A stretch of DNA of 64,000 nucleotides from Streptomyces leeuwenhoekii (GTDB lineage: Bacteria; Actinomycetota; Actinomycetes; Streptomycetales; Streptomycetaceae). The stretch covers positions 22,371-86,370 of the forward strand of contig NZ_LN831788.1 of NCBI RefSeq assembly GCF_001013905.1, in the 5' to 3' direction. A model generated the notes under the pieces. It did not search any database, was not told where the DNA came from, and saw only the letters and a list, made by a program, of their open reading frames with translations. Numbering within the stretch: position 1 is the first letter of the stretch; each line of letters begins with the position of its first letter. This document shows, piece by piece, positions 57,683-64,000 of this stretch. The translations under genes were made by a program, and so were the position numbers.

Positions 57683-58102
57683 ATGGACATCCAGCCGCTC
57701 ACCACGCAGGAAACCGTCACCGCGGACCGTCGCTGGCTGATGTCGACGTTCGGCACCGAGACCAACAAGACCATCACCCTCGACACCAGCACCTTCACCG
57801 AGCACACCCACTGGCTGCCGACCAACCGGCACGTCAACCAGCGCGTCCTGAAGTCCGGCCTGCCCCTCGGCCGGATCACCGCCTCCGGGCTGTACGGCAT
57901 CTACGACTCCGCCGCCACCGACGGCCGCGAGGTCTTCGCCGGCCTCCTCGAGACGGAGACCGCCTACAACCCCACCTCGACGAAGGTCGGCGCCGCGCTC
58001 CGCATCATCGGCGACATCGACGCCTCCAAGCTCCCCGTCGCGTTCACGCCGCCCGCCGCCGCGAACCGCACCGACTCCCTCCACTTCTCCAACCTGGCCT
58101 GA
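57683..58102 (+). CDS. Head decoration protein (lambda gpD-like)
   Basis: 139 residues. The N-terminal strand-rich part (TITLDTSTFTEHTHWLP...RVLKSGLPLGRITASGLYGIYDSAATDGREVFAGLLET) matches the bacteriophage lambda head decoration family, with G-PLG-IT near the centre. The protein binds the expanded capsid lattice as trimers and stabilises it. Located directly before the major capsid gene, as in lambda-type heads. Confidence 0.85.
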   Translation: MDIQPLTTQETVTADRRWLMSTFGTETNKTITLDTSTFTEHTHWLPTNRHVNQRVLKSGLPLGRITASGLYGIYDSAATDGREVFAGLLETETAYNPTSTKVGAALRIIGDIDASKLPVAFTPPAAANRTDSLHFSNLA

Positions 58103-58119
58103 GAAGGGACTGACAGACC

Positions 58120-59172
58120 ATGATGCTCGAGGCCCTGCTCAGGGACATCACCCCGACCGAGATCATCGCGTTCGCCCGCGCCGTGCAGACGCCCGCGGAC
58201 TACGCCCTCACCCTGAACGTCATGCCGGAACGGCAGATCCAGGGCGTGAAGTTCCGCACCCGCCGCACGTCCCGCCGGGTCAACGCCGCGAAGTACCGCG
58301 CGTACGACGCGCAGACCCCCGTCGCGTCCCGCGAGGTCAAGCGCATCGAGACCGAGGGCATGCTGCCCCCGCTCGGCCAGAAGTACCTCGTCGGCGAACT
58401 CGAGACGATCCTCCTCGCGGCCCGCCGCGGCGCCGACGCCTCCGAACTCGTCGAGGCGCTCTACGACGACGTGGCCGCCCACGTCCTGTCCATCCGGTCC
58501 CGCCTGGAGCTGGCCGCCGGCGACCTCCTGACCGACGGCAAGTTCACCCTGGCCAACGAGAACGGCCTCACCGTCGAGTACGACGCCCAGGTCCCCGCGG
58601 CCAACATGCCGACCGCCGCCGTGCCGTGGACGGACCCGACCGCGGACGCCATCGCCGACGAACTCGCCTGGCTGGAGACGCTGCGCGCCTCCGGTGCACC
58701 GATGCCGGAGAAGGTCGTCACCTCCTACAAGGCCCGCGCGCTCCTCGCCGCGAACAACGCCTACCGCGCCGCCTACTACGGGTCGGTGAACCCCTCCAAC
58801 ACGCCGACCGCCACGCTGGCCCCCAACGAGGTCGACACCGTCCGCGCCCGCTACAACCTGCCGCCCATCGAAATCTACGACGTGCAGATCCCCAAGGACG
58901 ACGGCACCATGGCCCGCCCGATCCCCGAGGACCGGTGGGTGATGGTCCCGCCGAACCGGCAGCAGTGGGGCGAAACCCAGTTCGGCATCACCGCCGAATC
59001 CATCGAGCTGACGACCGGCGACAACCCGGCCATCGAGCTCGCGGAAGCGCCCGGGATCATCGTCACCCACGGCTGGAAGGACGACCCGGTCCAGGTCTAC
59101 ACCAAGGGCTCGGCCGTGGCGATGCCGGTCCTGTACGTGCCGGACATCCACATCACCGCGAAGGTGTTCTGA
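58120..59172 (+). CDS. Major capsid protein (gpE-like)
   Basis: 350 residues. TPADYALTLNVMPERQIQGVKFRTRRTSRRVNAAKYRAYDAQTPVASREVKRIETEGMLPPLGQKYLVGELE is the E-loop and N-terminal region of the phage major capsid protein E family, and the C-terminal half has the P and A domains of the HK97 fold (MPVLYVPDIHITAKVF at the end). It pairs with a gpD-like decoration protein. Forms the icosahedral shell. Confidence 0.92.
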   Translation: MMLEALLRDITPTEIIAFARAVQTPADYALTLNVMPERQIQGVKFRTRRTSRRVNAAKYRAYDAQTPVASREVKRIETEGMLPPLGQKYLVGELETILLAARRGADASELVEALYDDVAAHVLSIRSRLELAAGDLLTDGKFTLANENGLTVEYDAQVPAANMPTAAVPWTDPTADAIADELAWLETLRASGAPMPEKVVTSYKARALLAANNAYRAAYYGSVNPSNTPTATLAPNEVDTVRARYNLPPIEIYDVQIPKDDGTMARPIPEDRWVMVPPNRQQWGETQFGITAESIELTTGDNPAIELAEAPGIIVTHGWKDDPVQVYTKGSAVAMPVLYVPDIHITAKVF

Positions 59173-59174
59173 TC

Positions 59175-59462
59175 ATGGCCAAGCTCGCAGCCACCGTCCA
59201 CGTGAAGGACCCGCGCACGCACCAGATGGTGCAGCTCGACGCCGGCACCGAACCGGAGCCCGAGCTGGCCGCGCTGGTCACCAACCCCGACGCCTGGGAA
59301 GGCGGCAAGGTCCCCGCCACGGCCAAGAAGACCGCCGACACCACCTCCACGTCCACCGACGACGGAGACGACGGCGGCGACAAGCCGGCCGCGCGTAAGA
59401 CCGCGGCCCGTAAGCCGGCTCGGGGCCGGAACGCCGCTGACGAGGGCACCAGCGGCGACTAG
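59175..59462 (+). CDS. Small head-associated protein
   Basis: 95 residues, ATG 2 bases after the capsid stop. A folded N-terminal part (KLAATVHVKDPRTHQMVQLDAGTEPEPELAALVTNPDAWEGG) and a disordered Lys/Arg/Thr-rich tail. Similar small genes follow the major capsid in many actinophages; perhaps a head-tail or capsid accessory protein. Confidence 0.6.
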   Translation: MAKLAATVHVKDPRTHQMVQLDAGTEPEPELAALVTNPDAWEGGKVPATAKKTADTTSTSTDDGDDGGDKPAARKTAARKPARGRNAADEGTSGD

Positions 59463-59561
59463 CGGAGTGCGGGCCCGCCCCACGTGGTGGGGGCGCCACC
59501 CCGGCGGGCCCGCACCCGCATCCCCTGCCCTCACCAACCCAGCCCTGAGAGGACACCCGCC

Positions 59562-59903
59562 ATGGCACTCACCCCCGCGGTCCAGGCATGGCTCCTCTCC
59601 GTGCTCGGCACCAACACCAACATCACCGACCTCGAAACCCGCTACACCCGCCTCGGCTCCGCCCGCGCCGTCGCCCTGGAAGTCCTCCGCCAACGCCTCG
59701 CCGACCTGCGCGCACAGCCCTCCACCATCAACGTCTCCACCGTCGTCGGCATCTCCTACGTGGAGAACATCAAGTCCTACGAGCGGCAGATCGAAGCGCT
59801 CGAGAACGGCGAGAACCCGGCCCCCGACGACCCCACCAGCCCGGATGGCGACAGCCTGGGCGGCATTGGCCTGCTCTACCTGAGGGAAAGGCCCCGCCGA
59901 TGA
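59562..59903 (+). CDS. Head-to-tail connector protein (putative)
   Basis: 113 residues, ATG with GAGAGGA upstream. VQAWLLSVLGTNTNITDLETRYTRLGSARAVALEVLRQRLADLRAQP is helical, as in adaptor proteins. The 100 bases before it have a GGGGCGCCACC stretch but no gene. Position right after capsid suggests a connector. Confidence 0.6.
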   Translation: MALTPAVQAWLLSVLGTNTNITDLETRYTRLGSARAVALEVLRQRLADLRAQPSTINVSTVVGISYVENIKSYERQIEALENGENPAPDDPTSPDGDSLGGIGLLYLRERPRR

Positions 59904-60745
59904 CCACCCCCGTCCGGCGCCGCGCCCGCACCCTCCGCCAGCGCATCCTCGGCTACATAACCGGCGCCGTCGACCGGCTCCGAGCAGCGTGGAGCATCCT
60001 CGCCACCGCCCAGACCCGGCTCCTCAACGCCCTCACCGACATCCGGCCGGGCCGCTCCGCCGGTACCGGTACCCGGCTGCGCGCCGCGCTCGCCGCGTTC
60101 AACACCAGCCTCGGTGCCTTCGCCCGGACCGCCGGTGCGTTTGCTGAACGCTGGGCCAGCAGCGACCTGCCCCTGATCTACCGGGAAGGCGCCTGGACGA
60201 TGCTCGACAACGCCGCCCGGCCCAACCGCCTGTTCCAGTGGACCGACCGCCACCGCGGCGCCGTCACCAGCTTGTCCGCGCAGTACTACGCCGACCTCAC
60301 CGCCCGCATCACCGAGGCCCTGCGCCGGGCCCGTGCCTTTCTTCGCGCCGTACAAGACGCCGCCCGCGATGCCCTTTCCGTCCGCATCGACGCCGCTGCG
60401 CTGCGCCGCGACCACCCGCTGGACACCGTCATCTACGCCAACAACGCCCGGCACCCCGTCGAAGCGTGGGCCCGCGCCGCCATTACCTGGCAGGCCGTCA
60501 CCACCGCCAACACCGCCGCCGCCCGCACCGCGCTGGACGAGCTGGGCACCGATTGGGTGGAGGTCCGAGACGGGCCTGACTGCGGTTGGACCAGCCACGA
60601 CGACCCTGACCGCGCCAACCGGACGCTGCGCACCGTGCAGGACGCCCTCGCCTACCCCTCAGCACACCCCCACTGCATCCGGGAGTTCCTGCCCCGCCTC
60701 GACCTGATCGGCCGAGCTGAAATCCGCTCTGGAGCGCTGCTGTGA
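59900..60745 (+). CDS. Minor head morphogenesis protein
   Basis: 281 residues. Helical N-terminal part with basic residues, then a region with NRLFQWTDRHRGAVTSLSAQYYADLTARI and a C-terminal DCGWTSHDDPDRANRTLRTVQDALAYPSAHPHCIREFLPRLD, a His-Cys motif reminiscent of the Mu gpF-like minor head proteins. Such proteins join capsid and portal and may be injected. The family assignment is by motif only. Confidence 0.6.
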   Translation: MTTPVRRRARTLRQRILGYITGAVDRLRAAWSILATAQTRLLNALTDIRPGRSAGTGTRLRAALAAFNTSLGAFARTAGAFAERWASSDLPLIYREGAWTMLDNAARPNRLFQWTDRHRGAVTSLSAQYYADLTARITEALRRARAFLRAVQDAARDALSVRIDAAALRRDHPLDTVIYANNARHPVEAWARAAITWQAVTTANTAAARTALDELGTDWVEVRDGPDCGWTSHDDPDRANRTLRTVQDALAYPSAHPHCIREFLPRLDLIGRAEIRSGALL

Positions 60746-61125
60746 CCGAGACCCCAGCCGAGCCGCAGGCGCACGGCGTCCGCATCGACGCCCAGCCCGG
60801 CCATGCCACCATCACCATCGACGGCACCCCCCTGCCTGTCGGCACCGTCACCGGGTACACGCTCCAGCACGACATCGTCGGGGGTCTCCCCCTCGTCGTC
60901 CTGCACACCCGACAGTCCGAGGCAGTGGCCTTCGAGGGGCTCGCGCGGGTCGCCGTGGGTATCGCTGAAGGCCCCGCCGACATCGTGGCCGGCTTCCTCG
61001 CCCAGATCGACCCGGCCGAGCTGGAGAACGCCGCTCTGAACCGGGACGACCTCGGCACCGACAAATACGACCTGACCCGGGCCATGCTCCGGCAGCTCAC
61101 CGACTGGGCGCGAGGGCAGCAGTAA
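60742..61125 (+). CDS. Hypothetical structural protein
   Basis: 127 residues, GTG with 4-base overlap upstream. GVRIDAQPGHATITIDGTPLPVGTVTGYTLQHDIVGGLPLVVLHTRQSEAVAFEGLARVAVG is beta-rich, followed by helices. It lies among head-tail connector genes. No known family. Confidence 0.55.
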   Translation: MTETPAEPQAHGVRIDAQPGHATITIDGTPLPVGTVTGYTLQHDIVGGLPLVVLHTRQSEAVAFEGLARVAVGIAEGPADIVAGFLAQIDPAELENAALNRDDLGTDKYDLTRAMLRQLTDWARGQQ

Positions 61126-61583
61126 TGGCCGGCCTTGACAACGCGCTCGCCGGAGTCGTCACCTGGATCCAGGCCAACCTCATGGTGGACACCGTCCGTA
61201 TCGTCCGCCCCGCAACCGGCGACCCAGTCCTCAACCCAGACACGGGCCGGCTCGAGTACCCCGAGCCCGCACTGGTCTACGAGGGGATCGGCGCCGTCAT
61301 CGCTGCCGGTGCGCCAGGCGGAATCAGCTCCCTGCCGTCCGCCATCCTCCCCTGGGCGGAGGAGACGATGTCCCCTGCCCGCCTGCTCACCCCCCTCACG
61401 GCGCCGATCCCGGCCCGGGACGATCTGGTGACCGTCGTCGCTGTCCACAACCCCGCCAATGCGGCACTCATCGGACGGTCCTGGTTCTGCCAGGACCCCG
61501 GCCGGGCCTCCACCGTGGAAGTCGTCCGCATCACCCCCATGGACATGAAGCAGGCGCCCCGCACCCAGGGGAGTACACCGTGA
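61125..61583 (+). CDS. Head-tail stopper-type protein (DUF6093-like)
   Basis: 152 residues, ATG at the previous stop. MVDTVRIVRPATGDPVLNPDTGRLEYPEPALVYEGIGAVIAAG resembles actinobacterial DUF6093 proteins, which sit at this position and have the stopper fold (beta barrel closing the portal channel). Function is inferred from position and pattern. Confidence 0.65.
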   Translation: MAGLDNALAGVVTWIQANLMVDTVRIVRPATGDPVLNPDTGRLEYPEPALVYEGIGAVIAAGAPGGISSLPSAILPWAEETMSPARLLTPLTAPIPARDDLVTVVAVHNPANAALIGRSWFCQDPGRASTVEVVRITPMDMKQAPRTQGSTP

Positions 61584-61969
61584 ACCTGGACGACCTCGCC
61601 GGCCGACTCGAGCGCGCCGCCGACCAGATCGGCCCGGTCACGGAGCGCCGGATCCGGGCCGTGGGCGCCGCCGGCGTCGCCCGGATCCGGCAGAACGCGT
61701 CCGGCCGGCCCGGGCCGAACGTCATCACCGGCCAGTACCGCGCCTCGTGGCGAGCCGTTGCTGAGCGGATCCCTCACGGCGCCGAGTGCACCATCGGCAC
61801 GAACGCGCCGCAGGGACGGCGCCTCGAGTTCGGCTTCTGGGACATGACCGACAGCATCGGCCGGCACTTCTTCCAGCCTCCCTTCCCGCACGTCCAGCCA
61901 GCCCTCGGCTTCATCGAGGACACGCTGCACGAGCAGATGCGCGCCGCCGTGAGGGAGCTGTTCGAATGA
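61580..61969 (+). CDS. HK97 gp10-like tail-completion protein
   Basis: 129 residues, GTG start. LDDLAGRLERAADQIGPVTERRIRAVGAAGVARIRQNA followed by VITGQYRASW and a late FFQPPFPHVQPALGFIEDTLHEQMRAAVREL is the usual pattern of HK97 gp10-type tail-completion proteins. It links head and tail. Confidence 0.72.
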   Translation: MNLDDLAGRLERAADQIGPVTERRIRAVGAAGVARIRQNASGRPGPNVITGQYRASWRAVAERIPHGAECTIGTNAPQGRRLEFGFWDMTDSIGRHFFQPPFPHVQPALGFIEDTLHEQMRAAVRELFE

Positions 61970-62430
61970 TCCAGAAACGACTGGTCACGAACTGGGTGAA
62001 GGCCACCCTCAGCGCCGCCTCCGGCATGCCGGTGGGGGAAAGCCGCGCGCCCACGTCGGGAGCCGCGCCGCCCTACTACCTGCTGTACTCCGTCGACACG
62101 CGAGTGTCCGGCGCTCCTTTTTCCGACCTCAGCGAGGACGGCTCGTTCGTCTACCAGATCACGTCCGTGTCCGGCCCGGACCCGAACGTGCCACAGTCCA
62201 CCGCCGACCTCGACCAACTCGAGTGGATGGCTGACAAAGCGCGTTCCACGTTCCTCGGCCGGGACCGGGCTACTGGCCTGTGGCTGCACCCGCTCACCGT
62301 GCCTGGGCTGTTCTGCATGACCCGGTCCTTGGACGTGGAGTGGGGCGCCCAGCCGGGGGGAACGTCGGAGCAGGAAGCCGCGATAATGACCTATGTGCAG
62401 CGGTTCAGGTTCAACCTGACCCCTGCCTGA
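61966..62430 (+). CDS. Tail terminator protein (putative)
   Basis: 154 residues, ATG overlap. PPYYLLYSVDTRVSGAPFSDLSEDGSFVYQITSVSGPDPN has the strand order of tail terminator (lambda gpU-like) proteins, and the position between gp10-like and tail tube fits. The C-terminus forms VMTYVQRFRFNL-type strands. Caps the tail tube at the head-proximal end. Confidence 0.68.
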   Translation: MIQKRLVTNWVKATLSAASGMPVGESRAPTSGAAPPYYLLYSVDTRVSGAPFSDLSEDGSFVYQITSVSGPDPNVPQSTADLDQLEWMADKARSTFLGRDRATGLWLHPLTVPGLFCMTRSLDVEWGAQPGGTSEQEAAIMTYVQRFRFNLTPA

Positions 62431-62552
62431 GCCCCTGAGGGCTCGTGCACAACCGCACCGCGGCGGGCCCCGCGGACGCCACCACCAGGTGGCCGCCACA
62501 CCAAGCCGTGTAGCAGGGGCCCCCTCTTGGCCCCTATCCGCGAGGGGCCACC
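62431..62552 (+). promoter_or_regulatory. Intergenic leader of the tail tube gene
   Basis: 122 bases between terminator-type gene and tail tube. GGGGCC and GGCCCC arms at 62516-62533 form a hairpin close to the ribosome binding region. Possibly a terminator-antiterminator or a translational control. Confidence 0.4.
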
Positions 62553-63023
62553 ATGAGGTTCAACCGCAAGGGCACCACCCGTATCTACTACGTCCCGACG
62601 ATCGCCGCGACCACACTGATCCCCACCACAGCGGAGATCGACGCCGGTACGGACTACACCGCGCAGATCAACGCGATCGACGGCTGGTCGCTGGAGAACA
62701 CCCCGATCGAAACCCCGGACATGGCGTCCACCTTCGTGAGCAAGATCGGCGGTGACGACTCCGCAGCCGACTCCAGCCTCACCTTCTACGAGGACTCCAC
62801 CACCGACACCATCGAGACGGACCTCGCCAAGGGCACGTCCGGCTACATCGTCATCTTCTCCAAGGGGAAGACGCCCGGCGCGAAGGGCATGGACGTCTAT
62901 CCGGTCACCGTGGTCAGCAACAGCAAGGCGTACACCACGGACAACGAGGCCGCGAAGATCACCGTCCAGTTCACGATCACGCAGCGGCCCGTCTTCAACC
63001 AGACCGTGCCCACCGCCGCCTAA
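62553..63023 (+). CDS. Major tail tube protein
   Basis: 156 residues, ATG with GAGGGG upstream. IPTTAEIDAGTDYTAQINAIDGWSLENTPIETPDMASTFVSKIGGDDSAADSSLTFYEDSTTDTIETDL is the beta-sandwich of siphovirus tail tube proteins, and VVSNSKAYTTDNEAAKITVQFTITQRP ends it. Stacks in hexamers to form the tail. Terminal gene before the chaperones, as in lambda and mycobacteriophages. Confidence 0.85.
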   Translation: MRFNRKGTTRIYYVPTIAATTLIPTTAEIDAGTDYTAQINAIDGWSLENTPIETPDMASTFVSKIGGDDSAADSSLTFYEDSTTDTIETDLAKGTSGYIVIFSKGKTPGAKGMDVYPVTVVSNSKAYTTDNEAAKITVQFTITQRPVFNQTVPTAA

Positions 63024-63119
63024 CCCCGGCCGCCACCCCACCAGCCCCCGGCCGGGCCCGTGACGTACACGGGAAGGGCGCCACGGCGCCCGGCCGGGCC
63101 TTCCCGAAGGACACCCGCC

Positions 63120-63641
63120 ATGACCACCTGGGACGCCCTCGCCAAGCGCCTCGACCGCGTGAAGAAGCCGGTCCGCACCTTCGCGCTGTGCGACGACCCC
63201 GACATCCGCGACCGATACGTCACCGCCAAGCGCGAAGCCGAAAGGGCCGACACCTACCTGCAATCCCTCTCCCCGGACGCCGACCCCCAGGCCCGCGCCC
63301 TGGTCGAAAAGCAGGCCAAGGATGCCCACGCGGAACTCGCCGAGGCGAAGGAGGCGTACGAGGCCCACACCGTCACCCTGCGCTTCCAGGCCCTGGAACA
63401 GCAGCAACTCGAGACCCTTCTCGCCGAGCACCCGCCGACCGAGCAGGACGAAGCCGACGGCGCCGAGTTCAACAGCGCCACCTTCATGCCCGCGCTGATC
63501 GCCGCCGCGTCCCTGGACGGCATGCCCGTCGAGGCCGCCGACCGCTACCTGAAGACCTGGACACCGGCTGACGCACGCGCCCTGTGGCACGCGGCCTGGT
63601 CCGTGCAGCACACCCAGCGGACCGACCTGGGAAAAGGCTGA
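63120..63641 (+). CDS. Tail assembly chaperone, short form (gpG-like)
   Basis: 173 residues, ATG after AAGGACACC. Helical and acidic: DALAKRLDRVKKPVRTFALCDDPDIRDRYVTAKREAERADTYL then EADGAEFNSATFMPALIAAASLDGMPVEAADRYLKTWTPADARALWHAAW. This is the expected first chaperone of siphoviruses. It ends with GKG followed by TGA right after a slippery site, so a fraction of ribosomes should shift into the next frame to make the longer product. Confidence 0.82.
   Translation: MTTWDALAKRLDRVKKPVRTFALCDDPDIRDRYVTAKREAERADTYLQSLSPDADPQARALVEKQAKDAHAELAEAKEAYEAHTVTLRFQALEQQQLETLLAEHPPTEQDEADGAEFNSATFMPALIAAASLDGMPVEAADRYLKTWTPADARALWHAAWSVQHTQRTDLGKG
63629..63635 (+). promoter_or_regulatory. Programmed -1 frameshift site GGGAAAA
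   Basis: GGGAAAA reads G GGA AAA in the frame of the short chaperone, a canonical X XXY YYZ slippery heptamer three codons before its stop. The -1 frame continues without a stop to 64000. Confidence 0.85.
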
Positions 63642-64000
63642 TCGACGATGCCGTCTTCCGCGCCGAGATGGAGCTGTGCCACAAGTGGGGCATCCCCCAC
63701 TCGCAGTTCCGCGGGCACGGCGACGGCACCTGGACCAGCCTCGACCGTCGCAAAGCCCTCGCCTACGCCCACTACCTCAAGCAGGTCTGCCCCTCGTGCG
63801 GCACCCGCGCCGAGGAATGGGACGAGGCACTCGGGGGCGACGAGGACGCCTACCGGGCCGTCACCCACCGCTGCATCGGATGCCAGCTCATCGCCGACAA
63901 GCAGAAGACCGTCCCCGACGGCGACGAAGGGCACGGCGTGAAAGTCCTGCTGATCCCGGCCAGCGTGCACGCCGCGCTGCAATTCCAGCACACCCATTGA
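63630..64000 (+). CDS. Tail assembly chaperone, frameshift extension (gpT-like)
   Basis: After the slip the frame reads GKRLIDDAVFRAEMELCHKWGIPHSQFRGHGDGTW and continues with CPSCGTRAEEWDEALGGDEDAYRAVTHRCIGCQ, giving two Cys pairs that probably bind zinc. It has no good independent start (GTG 63584 lacks a ribosome binding site), which supports synthesis only as a fusion to the short chaperone. Zinc-ribbon extensions of this kind are usual in actinophage tail chaperones. The stop falls exactly on the last base of the window; the tape measure gene would follow. Confidence 0.75.

Overview
This window reads as the left two thirds of a temperate actinobacterial phage genome that can probably live as a plasmid (a phage-plasmid), with Streptomyces or a close relative as host. 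The support is the very high GC content, strong G/C third-position bias, many GTG starts, WhiB-like proteins, an MmyB-type regulator, a Streptomyces-type TraB/Spd transfer module and a siphovirus head-tail operon. I see no integrase, tRNA, rRNA, IS element or CRISPR array. Lysis genes and most tail genes must lie beyond the right end, if present. All family names come from reading motifs; no database search was run.

Layout. (1) 1-4.2 kb, rightward: a Rad52-like annealing protein (cut by the left edge), a cytosine-5 DNA methyltransferase, an HNH endonuclease carrying a second copy of the methyltransferase C-terminus, and a WhiB-like protein. (2) 4.2-12.1 kb: a replication and partition block with a winged-helix replication protein, a DciA-like helicase-loading protein, a second ParB-fold protein, parA and parB, and four copies of a perfect palindrome that look like parS centromere sites. 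(3) 12.1-24.7 kb, rightward: small early genes plus a DEDDh exonuclease, a RuvC-like resolvase, a WhiB protein, SSB, an XRE-LuxR fusion and a NERD nuclease. (4) 24.7-41.1 kb, mostly leftward: Ku, many small genes, a type III polyketide synthase with an MmyB-like regulator, an ASCH protein, a PycTM-like membrane protein, a GIY-YIG/HTH fusion, a replication-type HTH protein and a GntR regulator. (5) 41.4-51.5 kb, rightward: a Streptomyces-type transfer and spread operon ending in an FtsK/TraB-like translocase, divergent from the GntR gene. (6) 52.0-64.0 kb, rightward: terminase, portal, scaffold, decoration protein, major capsid, connector proteins, tail tube and tail-assembly chaperones with a -1 frameshift signal.

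How it fits together. Rep, DciA and ParAB/parS would keep the element as a low-copy plasmid. TraB with the Spd-like proteins would let it move between mycelial compartments or cells by conjugation under GntR control. The structural operon would let it move as virions. Rad52-like protein, exonuclease, RuvC, SSB and Ku form a recombination and end-joining set. Four near-identical promoters, two facing right (14.3 and 19.3 kb) and two facing left (36.0 and 37.8 kb), each carry a 25-bp operator between -35 and -10, which suggests one regulator controls the early genes. The late operon carries a 14-15 bp motif in front of terminase, portal and scaffold, and a hairpin that would mask the ribosome binding site of the decoration protein.

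Most striking points: a type III PKS with an intact Cys-His-Asn triad on a phage-like element; transfer genes next to head genes; a ParA whose P-loop block and DPQGS block are swapped in order; the shared promoter-operator family; and a 700-base gene-free structured tract between terminase and portal.
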